DNA of 64,000 nucleotides from Noviherbaspirillum aridicola (GCF_019656455.1 NZ_BPMK01000011.1:62001-126000), one strand, 5' to 3'; positions 22,036 through 32,409 are shown, numbered from the stretch's first letter. Translations and numbers: made by a program. Notes: a model not told the origin generated them from the sequence alone.

Positions 22036-22776
22036 ATGAAAAGCAAACTTATTTTCGGCTTCCACGCCGTGACCGCACGCCTCCGTCATGAGGCGTCGTC
22101 GGTGGAAGAAATCTACATCGATGCCGCGCGCCATGACCGCCGCATGCAGGATCTGATCCGTGCGGCCGAGGATGCGAAGGTGCGCATCATCCATGCCGAG
22201 GGCGGGAGGCTCGACGGCATGGCGGGCACGCGACGCCACCAGGGCGTGGTGGCCAAGGCCGGCGAGCTGTCGCTGGCGCGGAACCTGGATGAACTGCTCG
22301 ACGCGATTTCGGGGCCGCCGCTGCTGTTGATCCTCGACGGCATCACCGATCCGCACAATCTCGGCGCCTGCCTGCGCGTCGCGGACGGCGCCGGCGCGCA
22401 TGCGGTGATCGCACCCAAGGACAGGGCGGTCGGGCTGAATGCGACCGCGGCCAAGGTCGCCAGCGGCGCGGCCGAGACGGTTCCCTACATCACCGTCACC
22501 AATCTCGCCCGCACCATGCGCGAACTGAAGGAGCGAGACATCTGGCTGATCGGCACCGACGACCAGGCGCCCCGGGGCCTGTATGAAGCCGACTTCTCCG
22601 GCCCCTGCGCGCTGGTGATGGGCTCCGAAGGCGAGGGCATGCGCCGCCTGACGCGCGAGACCTGCGACCTCCTGGTCAACATACCGATGCTCGGCAGCGT
22701 CGAAAGCCTGAACGTGTCGGTGGCCTCCGGCGTCTGCCTGTACGAGGCGCGGCGCCAGCGATTTGCCAGGGCCTGA
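22036..22776 (+). CDS. rlmB: 23S rRNA (guanosine(2251)-2'-O)-methyltransferase RlmB
   Basis: A 246-residue SpoU-family (SPOUT knot) methyltransferase that modifies G2251 in the P loop of 23S rRNA. Motif 1 is seen as [10 protein letters not shown], motif 2 as [11 protein letters not shown], and motif 3 as [15 protein letters not shown]. An N-terminal L30-like substrate-binding domain occupies about residues 1-75. Length matches E. coli RlmB (243). It is coupled to rnr with a 2-bp gap. Confidence 0.95.
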   Translation: MKSKLIFGFHAVTARLRHEASSVEEIYIDAARHDRRMQDLIRAAEDAKVRIIHAEGGRLDGMAGTRRHQGVVAKAGELSLARNLDELLDAISGPPLLLILDGITDPHNLGACLRVADGAGAHAVIAPKDRAVGLNATAAKVASGAAETVPYITVTNLARTMRELKERDIWLIGTDDQAPRGLYEADFSGPCALVMGSEGEGMRRLTRETCDLLVNIPMLGSVESLNVSVASGVCLYEARRQRFARA

Positions 22777-22809
22777 GGCGCGTCGCTGTTCATTCCGTTT
22801 CACTCCCTC

Positions 22810-23562
22810 ATGTTCAATCGTCTTCGCGAAGACATCGCCAGCATCATCGAGCGCGACCCAGCGGCCCGTAACGCATGGGAAGTGCTGACCTGCTATCCGG
22901 GCCTGCATGCGATCGTCATGCATCGCTGGGCCAACTGGTGCTGGCGGCACGGGCTCAAGTGGTCCGGACGTTTCATTTCTCACGTCGCCCGCGGCCTGAC
23001 CGGCATCGAGATCCATCCCGGCGCGACCATCGGCCGGCGCGTCTTCATCGACCACGGTATCGGCGTGGTGATCGGTGAAACCGCCGAAGTGGGAGACGAC
23101 TGCACCATCTACCAGGGCGTCACCCTCGGCGGCACGTCGCTCAGCAAGGGCGCCAAACGTCACCCGACGCTCGCGCGCGGCGCCATCATCGGCGCCGGTG
23201 CCAAGGTGCTCGGCGCATTCACCGTGGGCGAGGGGGCCAAGGTCGGCTCCAATGCGGTGGTGGTCAAGGAAGTGCCGCCGGGTGCGACGGCGGTCGGAAA
23301 CCCGGCGCATATCGTGCAGAAGGACGCCGGCCGGCAGCGGGAGGAAGCGACCGCGCGGGTGTTCGCCGCCTACGGCATCAGCCCCGGCAGCGGTGAGGAC
23401 CCGCTGGCGACCGCGCTGCATCAGCTGATCGATCACGCTGCGGCGCAGGACAGGCAGATACAGGCGCTGATGGCGGCCCTGGGACGGGCGGGGGTGAGCT
23501 GCGAATCGGTGCCGCCGGCGGGCGGCATCGATCCCGAACGCTTGAACAAACTGGTTGACTAG
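22810..23562 (+). CDS. cysE: Serine O-acetyltransferase
   Basis: A 250-residue enzyme that acetylates L-serine, the first step of cysteine synthesis. It contains an N-terminal helical part, then hexapeptide-repeat left-handed beta-helix turns (about 65-175) with the motifs [19 protein letters not shown] and G-A-G-A-K-V-L-G, and finally a non-repeat C-terminal extension of about 60 residues ending in E-R-L-N-K-L-V-D. The catalytic Asp-His pair is in the D-H-G motif. The terminal isoleucine typical of CysK-binding SATs is absent (the protein ends in V-D), so a cysteine synthase complex of the E. coli type is not supported by the tail. Confidence 0.93.
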   Translation: MFNRLREDIASIIERDPAARNAWEVLTCYPGLHAIVMHRWANWCWRHGLKWSGRFISHVARGLTGIEIHPGATIGRRVFIDHGIGVVIGETAEVGDDCTIYQGVTLGGTSLSKGAKRHPTLARGAIIGAGAKVLGAFTVGEGAKVGSNAVVVKEVPPGATAVGNPAHIVQKDAGRQREEATARVFAAYGISPGSGEDPLATALHQLIDHAAAQDRQIQALMAALGRAGVSCESVPPAGGIDPERLNKLVD

Positions 23563-23570
23563 AGGCGAAG

Positions 23571-24257
23571 ATGGAAGCGGATACGATGGCGAATCCCGGG
23601 CAGGACCTGCTCGACGATTTCGAGGTGCGGGTGCTGGCGGTGCTGGCCGAGAAGGAGGCGATCACGCCGGACAATTATCCGATGTCGCTCAATGCGCTCA
23701 CCGCCGGCTGCAATCAGCTGTCGAGCCGCGATCCTGTGATGTCCATCAGCGAGGATACCGTGCTCGACGTGCTGCAGCGCCTGACGAACCGGCGCCTCGT
23801 GTCGGAGGTGCGGCAGGCCGGCGCGCGCGTGGCGAAATACGAGCACCGGATGCGCATGAAATGGTCGCTGGAGCAGGACAAGCTCGCCGCCCTGGTGCTG
23901 CTGATGCTGCGCGGTCCGCAGACTGCCGGCGAACTCCGGACCCGCAGCGGCAGACTGCATGAATTCGGCTCGGTACAGGACGTCGAGGCGGCGCTACAGT
24001 TTTTGATCGACAAGTATCCGCCGCTGGTGGCGAGGCTGCCGCGCGCGCCGGGCACGAAGGAAGCGCGTTACGCACACCTGCTGTGCGGCGAAGAGCGGCT
24101 CGATCAGCAAGGGACCGCCGCCAGCTTCTCAGGCAGCGTGGAAGCACCGGCGCGCGGCGACCGCATCGGACAGCTCGAGGAAGAGGTGGCGCGCCTGAAG
24201 GCGGAAGTGGAGAGCCTGCAGCAGCAGTTTGCGGAATTCCGGCGGCAGTTCGAATAA
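23571..24257 (+). CDS. YceH family protein (DUF480/UPF0502)
   Basis: A 228-residue protein with two winged-helix domains (about 10-95 and 100-190) and a C-terminal coiled coil (about 195-228, with heptad-like L-E-E-E-V-A-R-L-K-A-E-V). The stretch V-L-A-V-L-A-E-K-E-A-I-T-P-D-N-Y-P-M-S-L-N-A-L is the family signature. Function is unknown; the fold suggests nucleic acid binding. It starts 8 bp after cysE. ATG 23571 and ATG 23586 are both possible; the second fits most relatives as recalled. Confidence 0.85.
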   Translation: MEADTMANPGQDLLDDFEVRVLAVLAEKEAITPDNYPMSLNALTAGCNQLSSRDPVMSISEDTVLDVLQRLTNRRLVSEVRQAGARVAKYEHRMRMKWSLEQDKLAALVLLMLRGPQTAGELRTRSGRLHEFGSVQDVEAALQFLIDKYPPLVARLPRAPGTKEARYAHLLCGEERLDQQGTAASFSGSVEAPARGDRIGQLEEEVARLKAEVESLQQQFAEFRRQFE

Positions 24258-24374
24258 GCGCCTTCTGCCGACGCAAGGAGTCGGAAGCGTCCGCGCGCCA
24301 CGATTCTTTTGCGAGGCCCCGATGGCGTCGCGGGCACGAATGCCCCGCTCGGCATCCATTCAGTCAGGCCTGTT

Positions 24375-25163
24375 TCACGACACCGCGTCGACAGCGACAG
24401 GCACGAGTTCGCCGTCCGCAGTCAGCGCCAGCCAGCCGCCGCGCCGCGGCTCCCTGTCGCAATCCCAGTCGGGCAGGACGTGGCGCACGCCGCCCTGATG
24501 CGGGTGGCAGCCGGGGCGATGGGTATGCCCGTGCACCATCAGCTCGGCGCCCGACGCGCGAAACAGCGCGTCGATCGCTTCGGGATTGACATCCATGATC
24601 TCGTACGACTTTGCGCGCTGCGCCTCGCGGCTGCCGCTGCGCATTCCCTCGATGATGGCCTTGCGTTCGGCGAGCGGCCTGCCGAGGAAGGCCGCCTGCC
24701 AGGCCGGGTCGCGCACCTGTGCGCGGAAAGCCATGTAGCCGGTATCGTCCGTGCACTGTGCATCGCCGTGCACCAGCACCAGGCTGCGGCCGGCGAGCTG
24801 CACGACATGCGGTTCCTGCAGCAGCGTCAGGCCCGCCGCGCCGGCAAAGCCCGTGCCGACCAGGAAGTCGCGGTTGCCGGGGAGCCAGAACAATTCGACA
24901 CCGGCCGCGCCGACCGCTTTCAACGCCGCGATGATGCCGGCGTTGTACGGATCATCGCGATCATCATCGCCGGCCCAGTACTCGAACATGTCGCCGAGCA
25001 GGTAGAGGCGCCGGGTCCGGCGCGCGGGACCCCGCAGGAAGTCGAGGAAGGCGGCGGTGGTGCGGGGCAGGCCGGGCTGCAGGTGGACGTCGGAAACAAA
25101 AAGCGCAACCGTCTCCGGTTGCGCCTTGCCGTTCCGTGCGACGGATGAGGCTGTCACAGACAT
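24375..25163 (-). CDS. lpxH: UDP-2,3-diacylglucosamine diphosphatase LpxH
   Basis: A 262-residue calcineurin-like metallophosphoesterase that hydrolyses UDP-2,3-diacylglucosamine to lipid X, the fourth step of lipid A synthesis at the inner membrane. Metal-binding motifs are in the expected order: F-V-S-D-V-H-L, L-G-D-M-F-E-Y-W-A-G-D-D, L-P-G-N-R-D-F, L-V-H-G-D, and V-H-G-H-T-H-R-P. Length is close to E. coli LpxH (240). It starts 4 bp downstream of the ppiB stop on the minus strand, so it is the last gene of a ppiA-ppiB-lpxH unit. No clear terminator is seen between it and convergent yceH. Confidence 0.95.
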   Translation of the reverse strand: MSVTASSVARNGKAQPETVALFVSDVHLQPGLPRTTAAFLDFLRGPARRTRRLYLLGDMFEYWAGDDDRDDPYNAGIIAALKAVGAAGVELFWLPGNRDFLVGTGFAGAAGLTLLQEPHVVQLAGRSLVLVHGDAQCTDDTGYMAFRAQVRDPAWQAAFLGRPLAERKAIIEGMRSGSREAQRAKSYEIMDVNPEAIDALFRASGAELMVHGHTHRPGCHPHQGGVRHVLPDWDCDREPRRGGWLALTADGELVPVAVDAVS

Positions 25164-25167
25164 GGGG

Positions 25168-25656
25168 TCAGACGATTTCCGCCTTCTCGATCACCACGTT
25201 CTCTTCCGGTACGTCGGCGAACATGCCGGCGCGGGTCGTCTTGACGGACTTGATCTTGTCGACCACGTCGGTGCCTTCCGTGACCTTGCCGAACACGCAG
25301 TAGCCCCAGCCGTCCTGGCCCGGGTAGTCGAGGAAGCTGTTGTTCTTGACGTTGATGAAGAACTGCGCGGACGCGGAGTGCGGCGCGGAGGTACGCGCCA
25401 TGGCGATGGAATAGGCTTCGTTCTTGAGACCGTTCTTGGCCTCGTTTTCGATCGGGTCCCTGGTGGGCTTCTGTTTCATGCCGGGCTCGAAGCCGCCGCC
25501 CTGGATCATGAAGCCATCGATCACCCGATGGAAGATGGTGCCGTCATAGTGCCCGGAGCGGACATATTCGAGGAAATTCTCGACGGTCTTCGGCGCTTTC
25601 TCCGCGTCGAGTTCAATACGGATCTTGCCGTGATTCGTGGTGAGGATGACTGCCAT
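25168..25656 (-). CDS. ppiB: Cytoplasmic peptidyl-prolyl cis-trans isomerase B (cyclophilin)
   Basis: A 162-residue cyclophilin with no signal peptide, starting [12 protein letters not shown]. The active-site motif [15 protein letters not shown] is complete, with the catalytic arginine in F-H-R and the later A-R-T-S[12 protein letters not shown]. Length equals E. coli PpiB (164). The adjacent ppiA encodes a close paralogue with an export signal, so this pair supplies cytoplasm and periplasm. ppiB-lpxH adjacency is conserved in proteobacteria. Confidence 0.95.
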   Translation of the reverse strand: MAVILTTNHGKIRIELDAEKAPKTVENFLEYVRSGHYDGTIFHRVIDGFMIQGGGFEPGMKQKPTRDPIENEAKNGLKNEAYSIAMARTSAPHSASAQFFINVKNNSFLDYPGQDGWGYCVFGKVTEGTDVVDKIKSVKTTRAGMFADVPEENVVIEKAEIV

Positions 25657-25676
25657 GCTGTTTCCTTTTCAGTGAG

Positions 25677-26288
25677 TTACTTGACGACCGTGGCCGACTC
25701 TATGACCACCGGCTGCAGCGGGACGTTCTGGTGCATGCCCTTGTTGCCGGTTTTGACCGACCTGATCTTGTCGACCACGTCGGCTCCCTTGATGACCTTG
25801 CCGAATACGGCATAGCCCCAGCCGTCCTGGCCGGGATAATTCAGAAACTGGTTGTCGCCGACGTTGATGAAGAACTGTGCGGTGGCTGAGTGCGGATTGG
25901 ATGTCCGGGCCATGGCGACGGTGAGCGGTTCGTTCTTCAGACCGTTCTTGGCTTCGTTCTCGATCGGCGCCGAGGTCGGCTTCTGCGCCATGTCCTTGTC
26001 GAAGCCGCCGCCCTGGATCATGAAGCCGTCCATCACGCGGTGGAAGATGGTGCCGTTGTAGTGGCCGTTCTTGACGTACTGCAGGAAATTGGCGACGGAC
26101 TTGGGCGCCTTTTCCGGATACAGTTCCATGACGATCTCGCCCATGTTCGTCTTCATCGAGACGCGGGGATTGTCGGCCGCGAGCGCCGCGGGAAGGGCGC
26201 CGGCGATGCCGGCCGCGACGGCCAGCTGCATCGAGAAGTTCATGAAGCGACGACGCGAGAGGAAAGACGTGAGGCGGGTTGCTGGCAT
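25677..26288 (-). CDS. ppiA: Exported peptidyl-prolyl cis-trans isomerase A (cyclophilin)
   Basis: A 203-residue cyclophilin whose first about 38 residues form an export signal: S-R-R-R-F-M at 11-16, a hydrophobic stretch, and a cleavage-like A-L-A-A. The catalytic motif [15 protein letters not shown] matches that of the neighbouring ppiB nearly letter for letter. The twin arginine with following F-M resembles a Tat consensus, while E. coli PpiA uses Sec. Periplasmic location is likely either way. The two cyclophilin genes are 20 bp apart and probably arose by duplication. Confidence 0.92.
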   Translation of the reverse strand: MPATRLTSFLSRRRFMNFSMQLAVAAGIAGALPAALAADNPRVSMKTNMGEIVMELYPEKAPKSVANFLQYVKNGHYNGTIFHRVMDGFMIQGGGFDKDMAQKPTSAPIENEAKNGLKNEPLTVAMARTSNPHSATAQFFINVGDNQFLNYPGQDGWGYAVFGKVIKGADVVDKIRSVKTGNKGMHQNVPLQPVVIESATVVK

Positions 26289-26375
26289 TGCTGCTTCCTT
26301 TGCTCTTTACAGGAGGATAGTGTTTGTGTATCTTCCGTGTCCCTTTTGCCGGCTGCCGGGGCAGGGAAGTAACGG

Positions 26376-26384
26376 TGCTATACT
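26376..26384 (+). promoter_or_regulatory. Extended -10 element upstream of cysS
   Basis: TGC-TATACT (26376-26384) forms an extended -10 box in the 240-bp gap between divergent ppiA and cysS. No good -35 is visible. The leader to cysS would be about 140 nt and contains no obvious T-box-like or other structured leader. Confidence 0.45.
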
Positions 26385-26528
26385 GCCGCGAAACTGTGCA
26401 TTTTATCAAAAGAGAAGCATCCCCAAAGGGTTTCGGCGACCGGGCTTTGCGGAATGCGGCCCTGCGCAAGAATGCGCGGTTGACAATACAGCGGCGCGTC
26501 GCATCTCCTGCCGAAACGACTACAACAC

Positions 26529-27923
26529 ATGACTGCCATCAAGATCTACAACACGCTCGCTCGTGACAAGCAGGCTTTTGTGCCCATGCAGCCCGGCAAA
26601 GTCCGCATGTATGTGTGCGGGATGACAGTTTATGACTACTGCCACCTCGGCCACGCGCGCGTGATGGTCGTGTTCGACATGGTGCAGCGCTGGCTGCGCG
26701 CTTCGGGTTACGAGGTCACCTACGTCCGCAACATCACCGACATCGACGACAAGATCATCAAGCGCGCGGTGGAGAACGGCGAATCCATCTCCAGCCTCAC
26801 CGGACGCTTCATCGCCGCGATGGACGAGGACGCGGCGGCCCTCGGCGTGCAGAAGCCCGATCACGAGCCGCGCGCGACGCAGTATGTGCCGCAGATGCTG
26901 GACATCATCGACAAGCTTGAGAGCCGCGGCCTGGCCTACAAGGCGGCGGACGGCGACGTCAATTATTCGGTGCGCGATTTCCCTTCCTACGGCAGGCTCT
27001 CCGGCAAGTCGCTCGACGACCTGCGCGCGGGCGAGCGCGTCGAGCGCAACAGCGACAAGCGCGACCCGCTCGACTTCGTGCTCTGGAAGTCGGCCAAGGC
27101 AAGCGAGCCGGATGAAGTGAAGTGGGATTCGAAGTGGGGCAAGGGACGTCCGGGCTGGCATATCGAATGCTCGGCCATGAGCTGCGAACTGCTGGGCGAG
27201 CAGTTCGACATTCACGGCGGCGGCGAAGACCTGCAGTTCCCCCACCATGAGAACGAGATCGCCCAGTCCGAAGGCGCGCATGGCCATGCCTTCGTCAACT
27301 ACTGGATGCACAACGGCTTCATCCGGGTCGACAACGAAAAGATGTCGAAGTCGCTCGGCAATTTCTTCACCATCCGCGACGTGCTGAAGAAGTACGACGC
27401 CGAGGTGGTGCGCTTCTTCATCCTGCGCGCCCATTACCGCAGTCCGCTCAACTACTCCGACGCCCACCTCGACGATGCGCGCCATGCGCTGTCGCGACTC
27501 TACACGGCGCTCAAGGAAGTGCCGGCCGACGACGCTCCGCTCGAGCGCGAGGAAGAACATGCGCTGCGCTTCGCCGCCGCGATGAACGACGACTTCAACA
27601 CGCCGGTGGCCATCGCCGTGCTGTTCGACCTCGCCAACGAGGTCAACCGCGGCAAGTCGCCGGCGCTGGCCCGTCAGCTCAAAGGCCTGGCCGGCATGCT
27701 CGGGCTGCTGCAGCGCAGCGCCCAGGACTTCCTGCAGTCCGCACCCGCCGGCGCCGAAGGCGGCCTCGACGAGGCGGCGATCGGAGAGCGCATCGACGCG
27801 CGTGCCGCCGCCAAGAAGGCGAAGAACTTTGCCGAAGCCGACCGCATCCGCGCCGAGCTTCTCGCTGCCGGCGTCGTCCTGGAGGACAAGCCGGGCGGCA
27901 TCACCGAGTGGCGCAGGGCCTGA
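26529..27923 (+). CDS. cysS: Cysteine--tRNA ligase
   Basis: A 464-residue class I synthetase. The HIGH-type motif is C-H-L-G-H-A-R after the zinc-ligand motif V-C-G-M-T-V-Y-D-Y. Further zinc ligands appear in I-E-C-S-A-M-S and F-P-H-H-E-N-E. The KMSKS loop is K-M-S-K-S-L-G-N-F at about 268-276. Length matches E. coli CysRS (461). The gene follows a 240-bp divergent promoter region and is followed after 4 bp by the glycosylase gene. Confidence 0.97.
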   Translation: MTAIKIYNTLARDKQAFVPMQPGKVRMYVCGMTVYDYCHLGHARVMVVFDMVQRWLRASGYEVTYVRNITDIDDKIIKRAVENGESISSLTGRFIAAMDEDAAALGVQKPDHEPRATQYVPQMLDIIDKLESRGLAYKAADGDVNYSVRDFPSYGRLSGKSLDDLRAGERVERNSDKRDPLDFVLWKSAKASEPDEVKWDSKWGKGRPGWHIECSAMSCELLGEQFDIHGGGEDLQFPHHENEIAQSEGAHGHAFVNYWMHNGFIRVDNEKMSKSLGNFFTIRDVLKKYDAEVVRFFILRAHYRSPLNYSDAHLDDARHALSRLYTALKEVPADDAPLEREEEHALRFAAAMNDDFNTPVAIAVLFDLANEVNRGKSPALARQLKGLAGMLGLLQRSAQDFLQSAPAGAEGGLDEAAIGERIDARAAAKKAKNFAEADRIRAELLAAGVVLEDKPGGITEWRRA

Positions 27924-27927
27924 CGGC

Positions 27928-28578
27928 ATGGCGGCGATTCCCATGGCAAGCGTCGTGCCCGGCGTGCCCGACTACTGGCAGGATGCGAAGGATGAGCTGA
28001 TGCGGCGCGACCGCATCATGCGCAAGCTGATTCCCCAGTTCGGCGATCTCCACCTGAAGGGGCGGGGCGAAGCCTTCGTCACCCTCGCGCGCTCCATCGT
28101 CGGCCAGCAGATATCGGTGAAGGCGGCCGACGCGGTCTGGCAGCGCTTTCTCGAGGCTTGTCCGAAATGCACCCCCGCGCAAGTCATCAAGGCCGGGCCC
28201 GAAAGGCTGGCCGAATGCGGCTTGTCGAAACGGAAAGCGGAATACGTGCTCGACCTGGCCGAGCATTTCAAGGCCAAGCGGGTGCACGCCGAGAAATGGG
28301 CGGAGATGGGCGACGAAGAAGTCATCTCGGAACTGATCCAGATACGCGGTATCGGACGCTGGACAGCAGAGATGTTTTTGATATTTAATCTGCTCCGTCC
28401 GAATGTGTTGCCTCTCGACGATCTTGGTCTGTTGAAAGGCATCAGCGTCAATTATTTTTCCGGCGAGCCAGTATCCCGCAGCGATGCGCGAGAGGTTGCG
28501 GCCAATTGGGAGCCGTGGCGCACCGTCGCGACCTGGTATCTATGGCGCAGCCTCGACGCTGCCCCGGTCGTGTACTGA
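27928..28578 (+). CDS. DNA-3-methyladenine glycosylase, AlkA type
   Basis: A 216-residue HhH-GPD superfamily protein. Residues about 50-65 hold [13 protein letters not shown], then the helix-hairpin-helix [14 protein letters not shown], followed by P-L-D-D-L-G-L in which the second aspartate is the expected catalytic acid. There are no C-terminal cysteines, so no 4Fe-4S cluster as in EndoIII. The enzyme would remove alkylated purines from DNA. It lacks the N-terminal AlkA_N domain of E. coli AlkA, as in the shorter MAG-like group. cysS-glycosylase-accA-tilS order is familiar in betaproteobacteria. Confidence 0.88.
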   Translation: MAAIPMASVVPGVPDYWQDAKDELMRRDRIMRKLIPQFGDLHLKGRGEAFVTLARSIVGQQISVKAADAVWQRFLEACPKCTPAQVIKAGPERLAECGLSKRKAEYVLDLAEHFKAKRVHAEKWAEMGDEEVISELIQIRGIGRWTAEMFLIFNLLRPNVLPLDDLGLLKGISVNYFSGEPVSRSDAREVAANWEPWRTVATWYLWRSLDAAPVVY

Positions 28579-28616
28579 GTCCCGGCACGCAACGCTCTGC
28601 TGAACAAGGAGTCACG

Positions 28617-29591
28617 ATGAGCAAGACCACTTTCCTCGGTTTCGAACAGCCGATCGCCGAACTCGAGGGAAAAATCGAAGAACTGCGCTTTGTACAGGAC
28701 GACTCTGCCGTCGACATCTCCGAAGAGATCGAGCGCCTGTCCAAGAAAAGCCAGCAGCTGACCAAGGATATCTACTCCAAGCTGACGCCGTGGCAGGTCT
28801 CGCAGATCGCGCGTCATCCGCAGCGCCCCTACACGATGGATTACGTGAACGAGATATTCACGGACTTCCATGAGCTGCATGGCGACCGCACTTACGCCGA
28901 CGACCTTTCGATCGTCGGCGGCCTGGCCCGCTTCAACGGACAGGCCTGCATGGTGATCGGCCATCAGAAGGGGCGCGACACCAAGGAGCGCGCGCTGCGC
29001 AATTTCGGCATGCCCAAGCCCGAGGGCTATCGCAAGGCCATGCGCCTGATGAAGCTGGCGGAGAAATTCGGCCTGCCGATCTTCACCTTCGTCGATACCC
29101 CCGGCGCCTTCCCCGGCATCGATGCCGAAGAGCGCGGCCAGTCCGAAGCGATCGGACACAATCTCTACGTGATGGCGGAGCTGAAGGTGCCGCTCATCGC
29201 CACCATCATCGGCGAGGGCGGCTCCGGCGGCGCGCTGGCGATCGCCGTCGGCGACGTGGTGCTGATGCTGCAGTACGCCACCTATTCGGTGATCTCGCCG
29301 GAGGGCTGCGCCTCCATCCTCTGGAAGACCTCGGAAAAGGCGGCGGACGCCGCCGACGCGCTCGGCCTCACCGCGCACCGGCTCAAGGCGCTCAACCTGA
29401 TTGACAAGATCGTCAATGAACCGCTGGGCGGCGCTCACCGCGATCCCAAGCAGATGGCGGCGCTGCTCAAGCGCGCGCTGGCGGATTCGCTGCGCCAGGT
29501 GCAGGGCATGAAGCCGCGCGAACTGGTCGCGGCCCGCCACGAAAAGCTCATGAGCTACGGCAAGTTCAAGGAAATCAATCCCTCGGAATAA
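28617..29591 (+). CDS. accA: Acetyl-CoA carboxylase carboxyltransferase subunit alpha
   Basis: A 324-residue subunit of the carboxyltransferase half of acetyl-CoA carboxylase, the committed step of fatty acid synthesis. It starts [17 protein letters not shown]. The crotonase-like core has [10 protein letters not shown] and [10 protein letters not shown], the oxyanion and biotin-site motifs. Length matches E. coli AccA (319). A ribosome-binding site AAGGAG precedes the ATG. The partner accD is not in the window. tilS starts 1 bp after the stop. Confidence 0.97.
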   Translation: MSKTTFLGFEQPIAELEGKIEELRFVQDDSAVDISEEIERLSKKSQQLTKDIYSKLTPWQVSQIARHPQRPYTMDYVNEIFTDFHELHGDRTYADDLSIVGGLARFNGQACMVIGHQKGRDTKERALRNFGMPKPEGYRKAMRLMKLAEKFGLPIFTFVDTPGAFPGIDAEERGQSEAIGHNLYVMAELKVPLIATIIGEGGSGGALAIAVGDVVLMLQYATYSVISPEGCASILWKTSEKAADAADALGLTAHRLKALNLIDKIVNEPLGGAHRDPKQMAALLKRALADSLRQVQGMKPRELVAARHEKLMSYGKFKEINPSE

Positions 29592-29592
29592 A

Positions 29593-30975
29593 GTGGCCGA
29601 CATGCAGCAGGCCTCGCTGCGCGAGGCTTTTGAACGCGCGCTCGGAGCGATCCTGGCGCGCGTTTGCGTTTCCGGCGACCCGCCGGTTCTTGCGGTGGCA
29701 TGCAGCGGCGGGCTCGACTCCATGGTTCTGCTCGATCTCGCGCGCCGCCACGCCGGCGAAGCAGGGTTGCGCATGCTCGCGCTCCACGTGCATCACGGTC
29801 TCAGTCCGAACGCCGACCTCTGGCAGCAGCACGTCGAACGGGAATGCGCCCGGCATGGCGTCCCCGTGCACGCCGCGCAGGTCACCGTGCCCAGGGAAGG
29901 CGACGGCATCGAGCAGGGTGCACGCCTGCAGCGTTACCGTGCGCTCGGCGAGCTTTGCCGCGAGCACGGCGCGCGCCTGCTGCTGACCGCGCACCATCTT
30001 GACGACCAGGCGGAGACGGTCCTGCTGCAACTGCTGCGCGGCGCCGGCGTCGCGGGCATGGGGGCGATGGAAGCGGTGAGCAGCGCCCCCGGACTGCTCG
30101 GCGACGCCGGCATCGCGCTCGCGCGCCCGCTGCTGGGCGTCACCCGCGCTGCGCTCGAAGCCTATGCCCGGGAGTGCGGGCTGGCATGGATCGATGATGA
30201 ATCGAACCGCGACCCGCGCTTCGCGCGCAACGCATTGCGGCACGCCGTCATGCCGGCGCTGGCCGCGCATTTTCCCGGCTATCAGGCGCGGCTGGCGCGC
30301 GCGGCCGACCATGCACGCGCCGCGCAGCGCCTGCTCGACGAGATCGCGGCCGAAGACCTGGCGCGCTGTCTCGAGGGCGAGAGCCTGCGCCTAGATCGTC
30401 TTGACGAACTCGGGCCGGAACGTGCGTCCAACGTCGTCCGGCACTGGTTTGCCAGGCGCGGCATGCGCATGCCGAGCACTGCCTGGCTGGAGCAGATGCT
30501 GACCCAGGTGGGTGCGGCGCGGGAGGATGCACGGGTGCGCGTCGAACATCCCGACGGCGAGATACACCGTCACCGGGGCCGGCTGTTCCTCGTGCCGTGC
30601 ATCGAAGACGCGATGCTCGACGCGGCACCGGTTCCGTTCCGGTGGCAGGGTGAGGAGGTGCTGCATTTCCCGTCTTATCGCGGCAGCCTGCGCTTCGCGG
30701 TGGAGGGTGAGGCCGGGCGGCGCTGGCTGGCGTCGCAGCCGCTTGAACTGCGGCGCCGGCAAGGCGGCGAAACGCTGAAGCTTGCCGCCAACCGTCCCGC
30801 GCGCAGCCTCAAGCAGCATTTCCAGGCGCTCGACGTGCCCGCGTGGGAGCGCCGGATTCTTCCGCTGGTGACGGCGGACGGAAAGCTGCTCTTTGCCGCG
30901 GGCATCGGCATGAACCGGGCCGTGACGCCGGAAGAGGCCGGCATTTCGCTGAAATGGGAGCCCGACCGCCGCTGA
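29593..30975 (+). CDS. tilS: tRNA(Ile)-lysidine synthase
   Basis: A 460-residue N-type ATP pyrophosphatase that converts C34 of tRNA-Ile(CAU) to lysidine, changing its reading from Met to Ile. The PP-loop S-G-G-L-D-S-M-V-L-L occurs near residue 38. The downstream H-H-L-D-D-Q-A-E-T is the second catalytic signature. Linker and C-terminal substrate-binding domains follow, with the late R-x-x-x-Q-G-G-E-T-L-K motif. The start is GTG 29593, directly after the accA stop; ATG 29602 three codons on is an alternative. Length fits the family (432 in E. coli). Confidence 0.95.
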   Translation: MADMQQASLREAFERALGAILARVCVSGDPPVLAVACSGGLDSMVLLDLARRHAGEAGLRMLALHVHHGLSPNADLWQQHVERECARHGVPVHAAQVTVPREGDGIEQGARLQRYRALGELCREHGARLLLTAHHLDDQAETVLLQLLRGAGVAGMGAMEAVSSAPGLLGDAGIALARPLLGVTRAALEAYARECGLAWIDDESNRDPRFARNALRHAVMPALAAHFPGYQARLARAADHARAAQRLLDEIAAEDLARCLEGESLRLDRLDELGPERASNVVRHWFARRGMRMPSTAWLEQMLTQVGAAREDARVRVEHPDGEIHRHRGRLFLVPCIEDAMLDAAPVPFRWQGEEVLHFPSYRGSLRFAVEGEAGRRWLASQPLELRRRQGGETLKLAANRPARSLKQHFQALDVPAWERRILPLVTADGKLLFAAGIGMNRAVTPEEAGISLKWEPDRR

Positions 30976-31044
30976 CGGCGCACGAGGGCGACCGTATTTT
31001 GTGCGGTTTTGCAGGGGGAAGCCTGAATTATCGCGCCTACCGTC

Positions 31045-31073
31045 TTGCTTTCCTGTCTTGTGGCAGGTAAAGT
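31045..31073 (+). promoter_or_regulatory. Likely promoter for lysC
   Basis: TTGCTT (31045-31050) and TAAAGT (31068-31073) are 17 bp apart, about 52 nt before the lysC ATG after allowing for the start site. There is no lysine-riboswitch-like structure in this short leader. Confidence 0.45.
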
Positions 31074-31131
31074 AAAGGGTTGATTTTTATCACAATTTCT
31101 CCTTTCTCCTGAAGCTTCCTCATCCTCCGTT

Positions 31132-32382
31132 ATGGCTTTAATCGTTCACAAGTACGGCGGCACTTCGATGGGCTCGACCGAGCGCATCAAGAACGTCGCT
31201 AGGCGCGTCGCCAAGTGGCACGACGCCGGACACCAGATCGTTGTCGTGCCGTCGGCCATGTCCGGCGAAACCAACCGGCTGATTGCGCTGGCCAAGGAAA
31301 TCATGCCGCAGCCCGATCCCCGCGAGCTCGACATGCTGGCATCCACCGGCGAGCAGGTCTCGGTGGCGCTGCTGTCCATGGCGCTGCAGACCATCGGCAA
31401 GCAGGCGGTGTCCTACGCCGGCTGGCAGGTGCCGATCAAGACCGACTCGGCCTATACCAAGGCCCGCATCCAGTCGATCGACGACGCGCGCGTGCGCAAG
31501 GACCTCGCCGCCGGCCGCATCGTGATCATCACCGGTTTCCAGGGCGTGGATGAGGAAGGCAACATCACCACCCTCGGCCGCGGCGGCTCCGATACCTCGG
31601 CGGTGGCGGTGGCGGCGGCGCTGAAGGCGCAGGAATGCCTGATCTACACCGACGTCGACGGCGTCTACACCACCGACCCGCGCGTCGTATCCGAAGCGCG
31701 CCGGCTGCGCACCGTGACCTTCGAAGAGATGCTGGAACTGGCGTCGCTGGGTTCGAAGGTCCTGCAGATCCGCTCGGTCGAATTCGCCGGGAACTACAAG
31801 GTGCCGACGCGCGTGCTGTCGTCGCTCACCGATCCGCTGATGCCGCTGGAAGAGGAAGCGACTTCCGGCACCCTGATTTCGTTTGAGGAAGACACACACA
31901 TGGAACAAGCCGTCATTTCCGGTATCGCGTTCAATCGCGACGAGGCCAAGATCACCGTGCTCGGCGTGCCCGACAAGCCCGGCATCGCCTATCAGATCCT
32001 GGGACCGATCGCCGACGCCAACATCGAAGTCGACATGATCATCCAGAACCAGTCGGTCGAAGGCAAGACGGACTTCACCTTCACCGTCGCACGCGGCGAG
32101 TATGCGAAGGCGATGGACGTCCTCAACAAGAGCGTGAAGGAGCACATCGGGGCGGGCAGCATCGTCGGCGACACCAAGGTATCGAAAGTGTCCGTGGTCG
32201 GCGTCGGCATGCGCAGCCACGTGGGCATCGCCTCGCAGATGTTCCGCACGCTGTCCGAGGAGGGCATCAACATCCAGATGATCTCCACCTCGGAGATCAA
32301 GATCTCGGTGCTGATCGACGAAAAGTACATGGAGCTCGCCGTGCGCGCGCTGCACAAGGCTTTCGACCTCGAGAAGGCTTGA
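31132..32382 (+). CDS. lysC: Aspartate kinase
   Basis: A 416-residue aspartokinase, phosphorylating aspartate at the head of the Lys/Thr/Met/diaminopimelate pathway. The kinase domain starts with K-Y-G-G-T-S-M-G-S and includes T-G-F-Q-G-V, G-R-G-G-S-D-T-S-A-V-A and Y-T-D-V-D-G-V-Y-T-T-D-P-R. Two ACT domains (about 265-410) carry feedback binding, with M-R-S-H-V-G-I-A and I-S-T-S-E-I-K-I-S-V-L-I. The length is that of the alpha2beta2-type enzymes regulated by lysine plus threonine. Those enzymes often have an internal beta-subunit start; I saw no strong internal ribosome-binding site to support one here. Confidence 0.97.
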   Translation: MALIVHKYGGTSMGSTERIKNVARRVAKWHDAGHQIVVVPSAMSGETNRLIALAKEIMPQPDPRELDMLASTGEQVSVALLSMALQTIGKQAVSYAGWQVPIKTDSAYTKARIQSIDDARVRKDLAAGRIVIITGFQGVDEEGNITTLGRGGSDTSAVAVAAALKAQECLIYTDVDGVYTTDPRVVSEARRLRTVTFEEMLELASLGSKVLQIRSVEFAGNYKVPTRVLSSLTDPLMPLEEEATSGTLISFEEDTHMEQAVISGIAFNRDEAKITVLGVPDKPGIAYQILGPIADANIEVDMIIQNQSVEGKTDFTFTVARGEYAKAMDVLNKSVKEHIGAGSIVGDTKVSKVSVVGVGMRSHVGIASQMFRTLSEEGINIQMISTSEIKISVLIDEKYMELAVRALHKAFDLEKA

Positions 32383-32409
32383 GTAAGCGCATTCGAAAGC
32401 AATGTTTCA

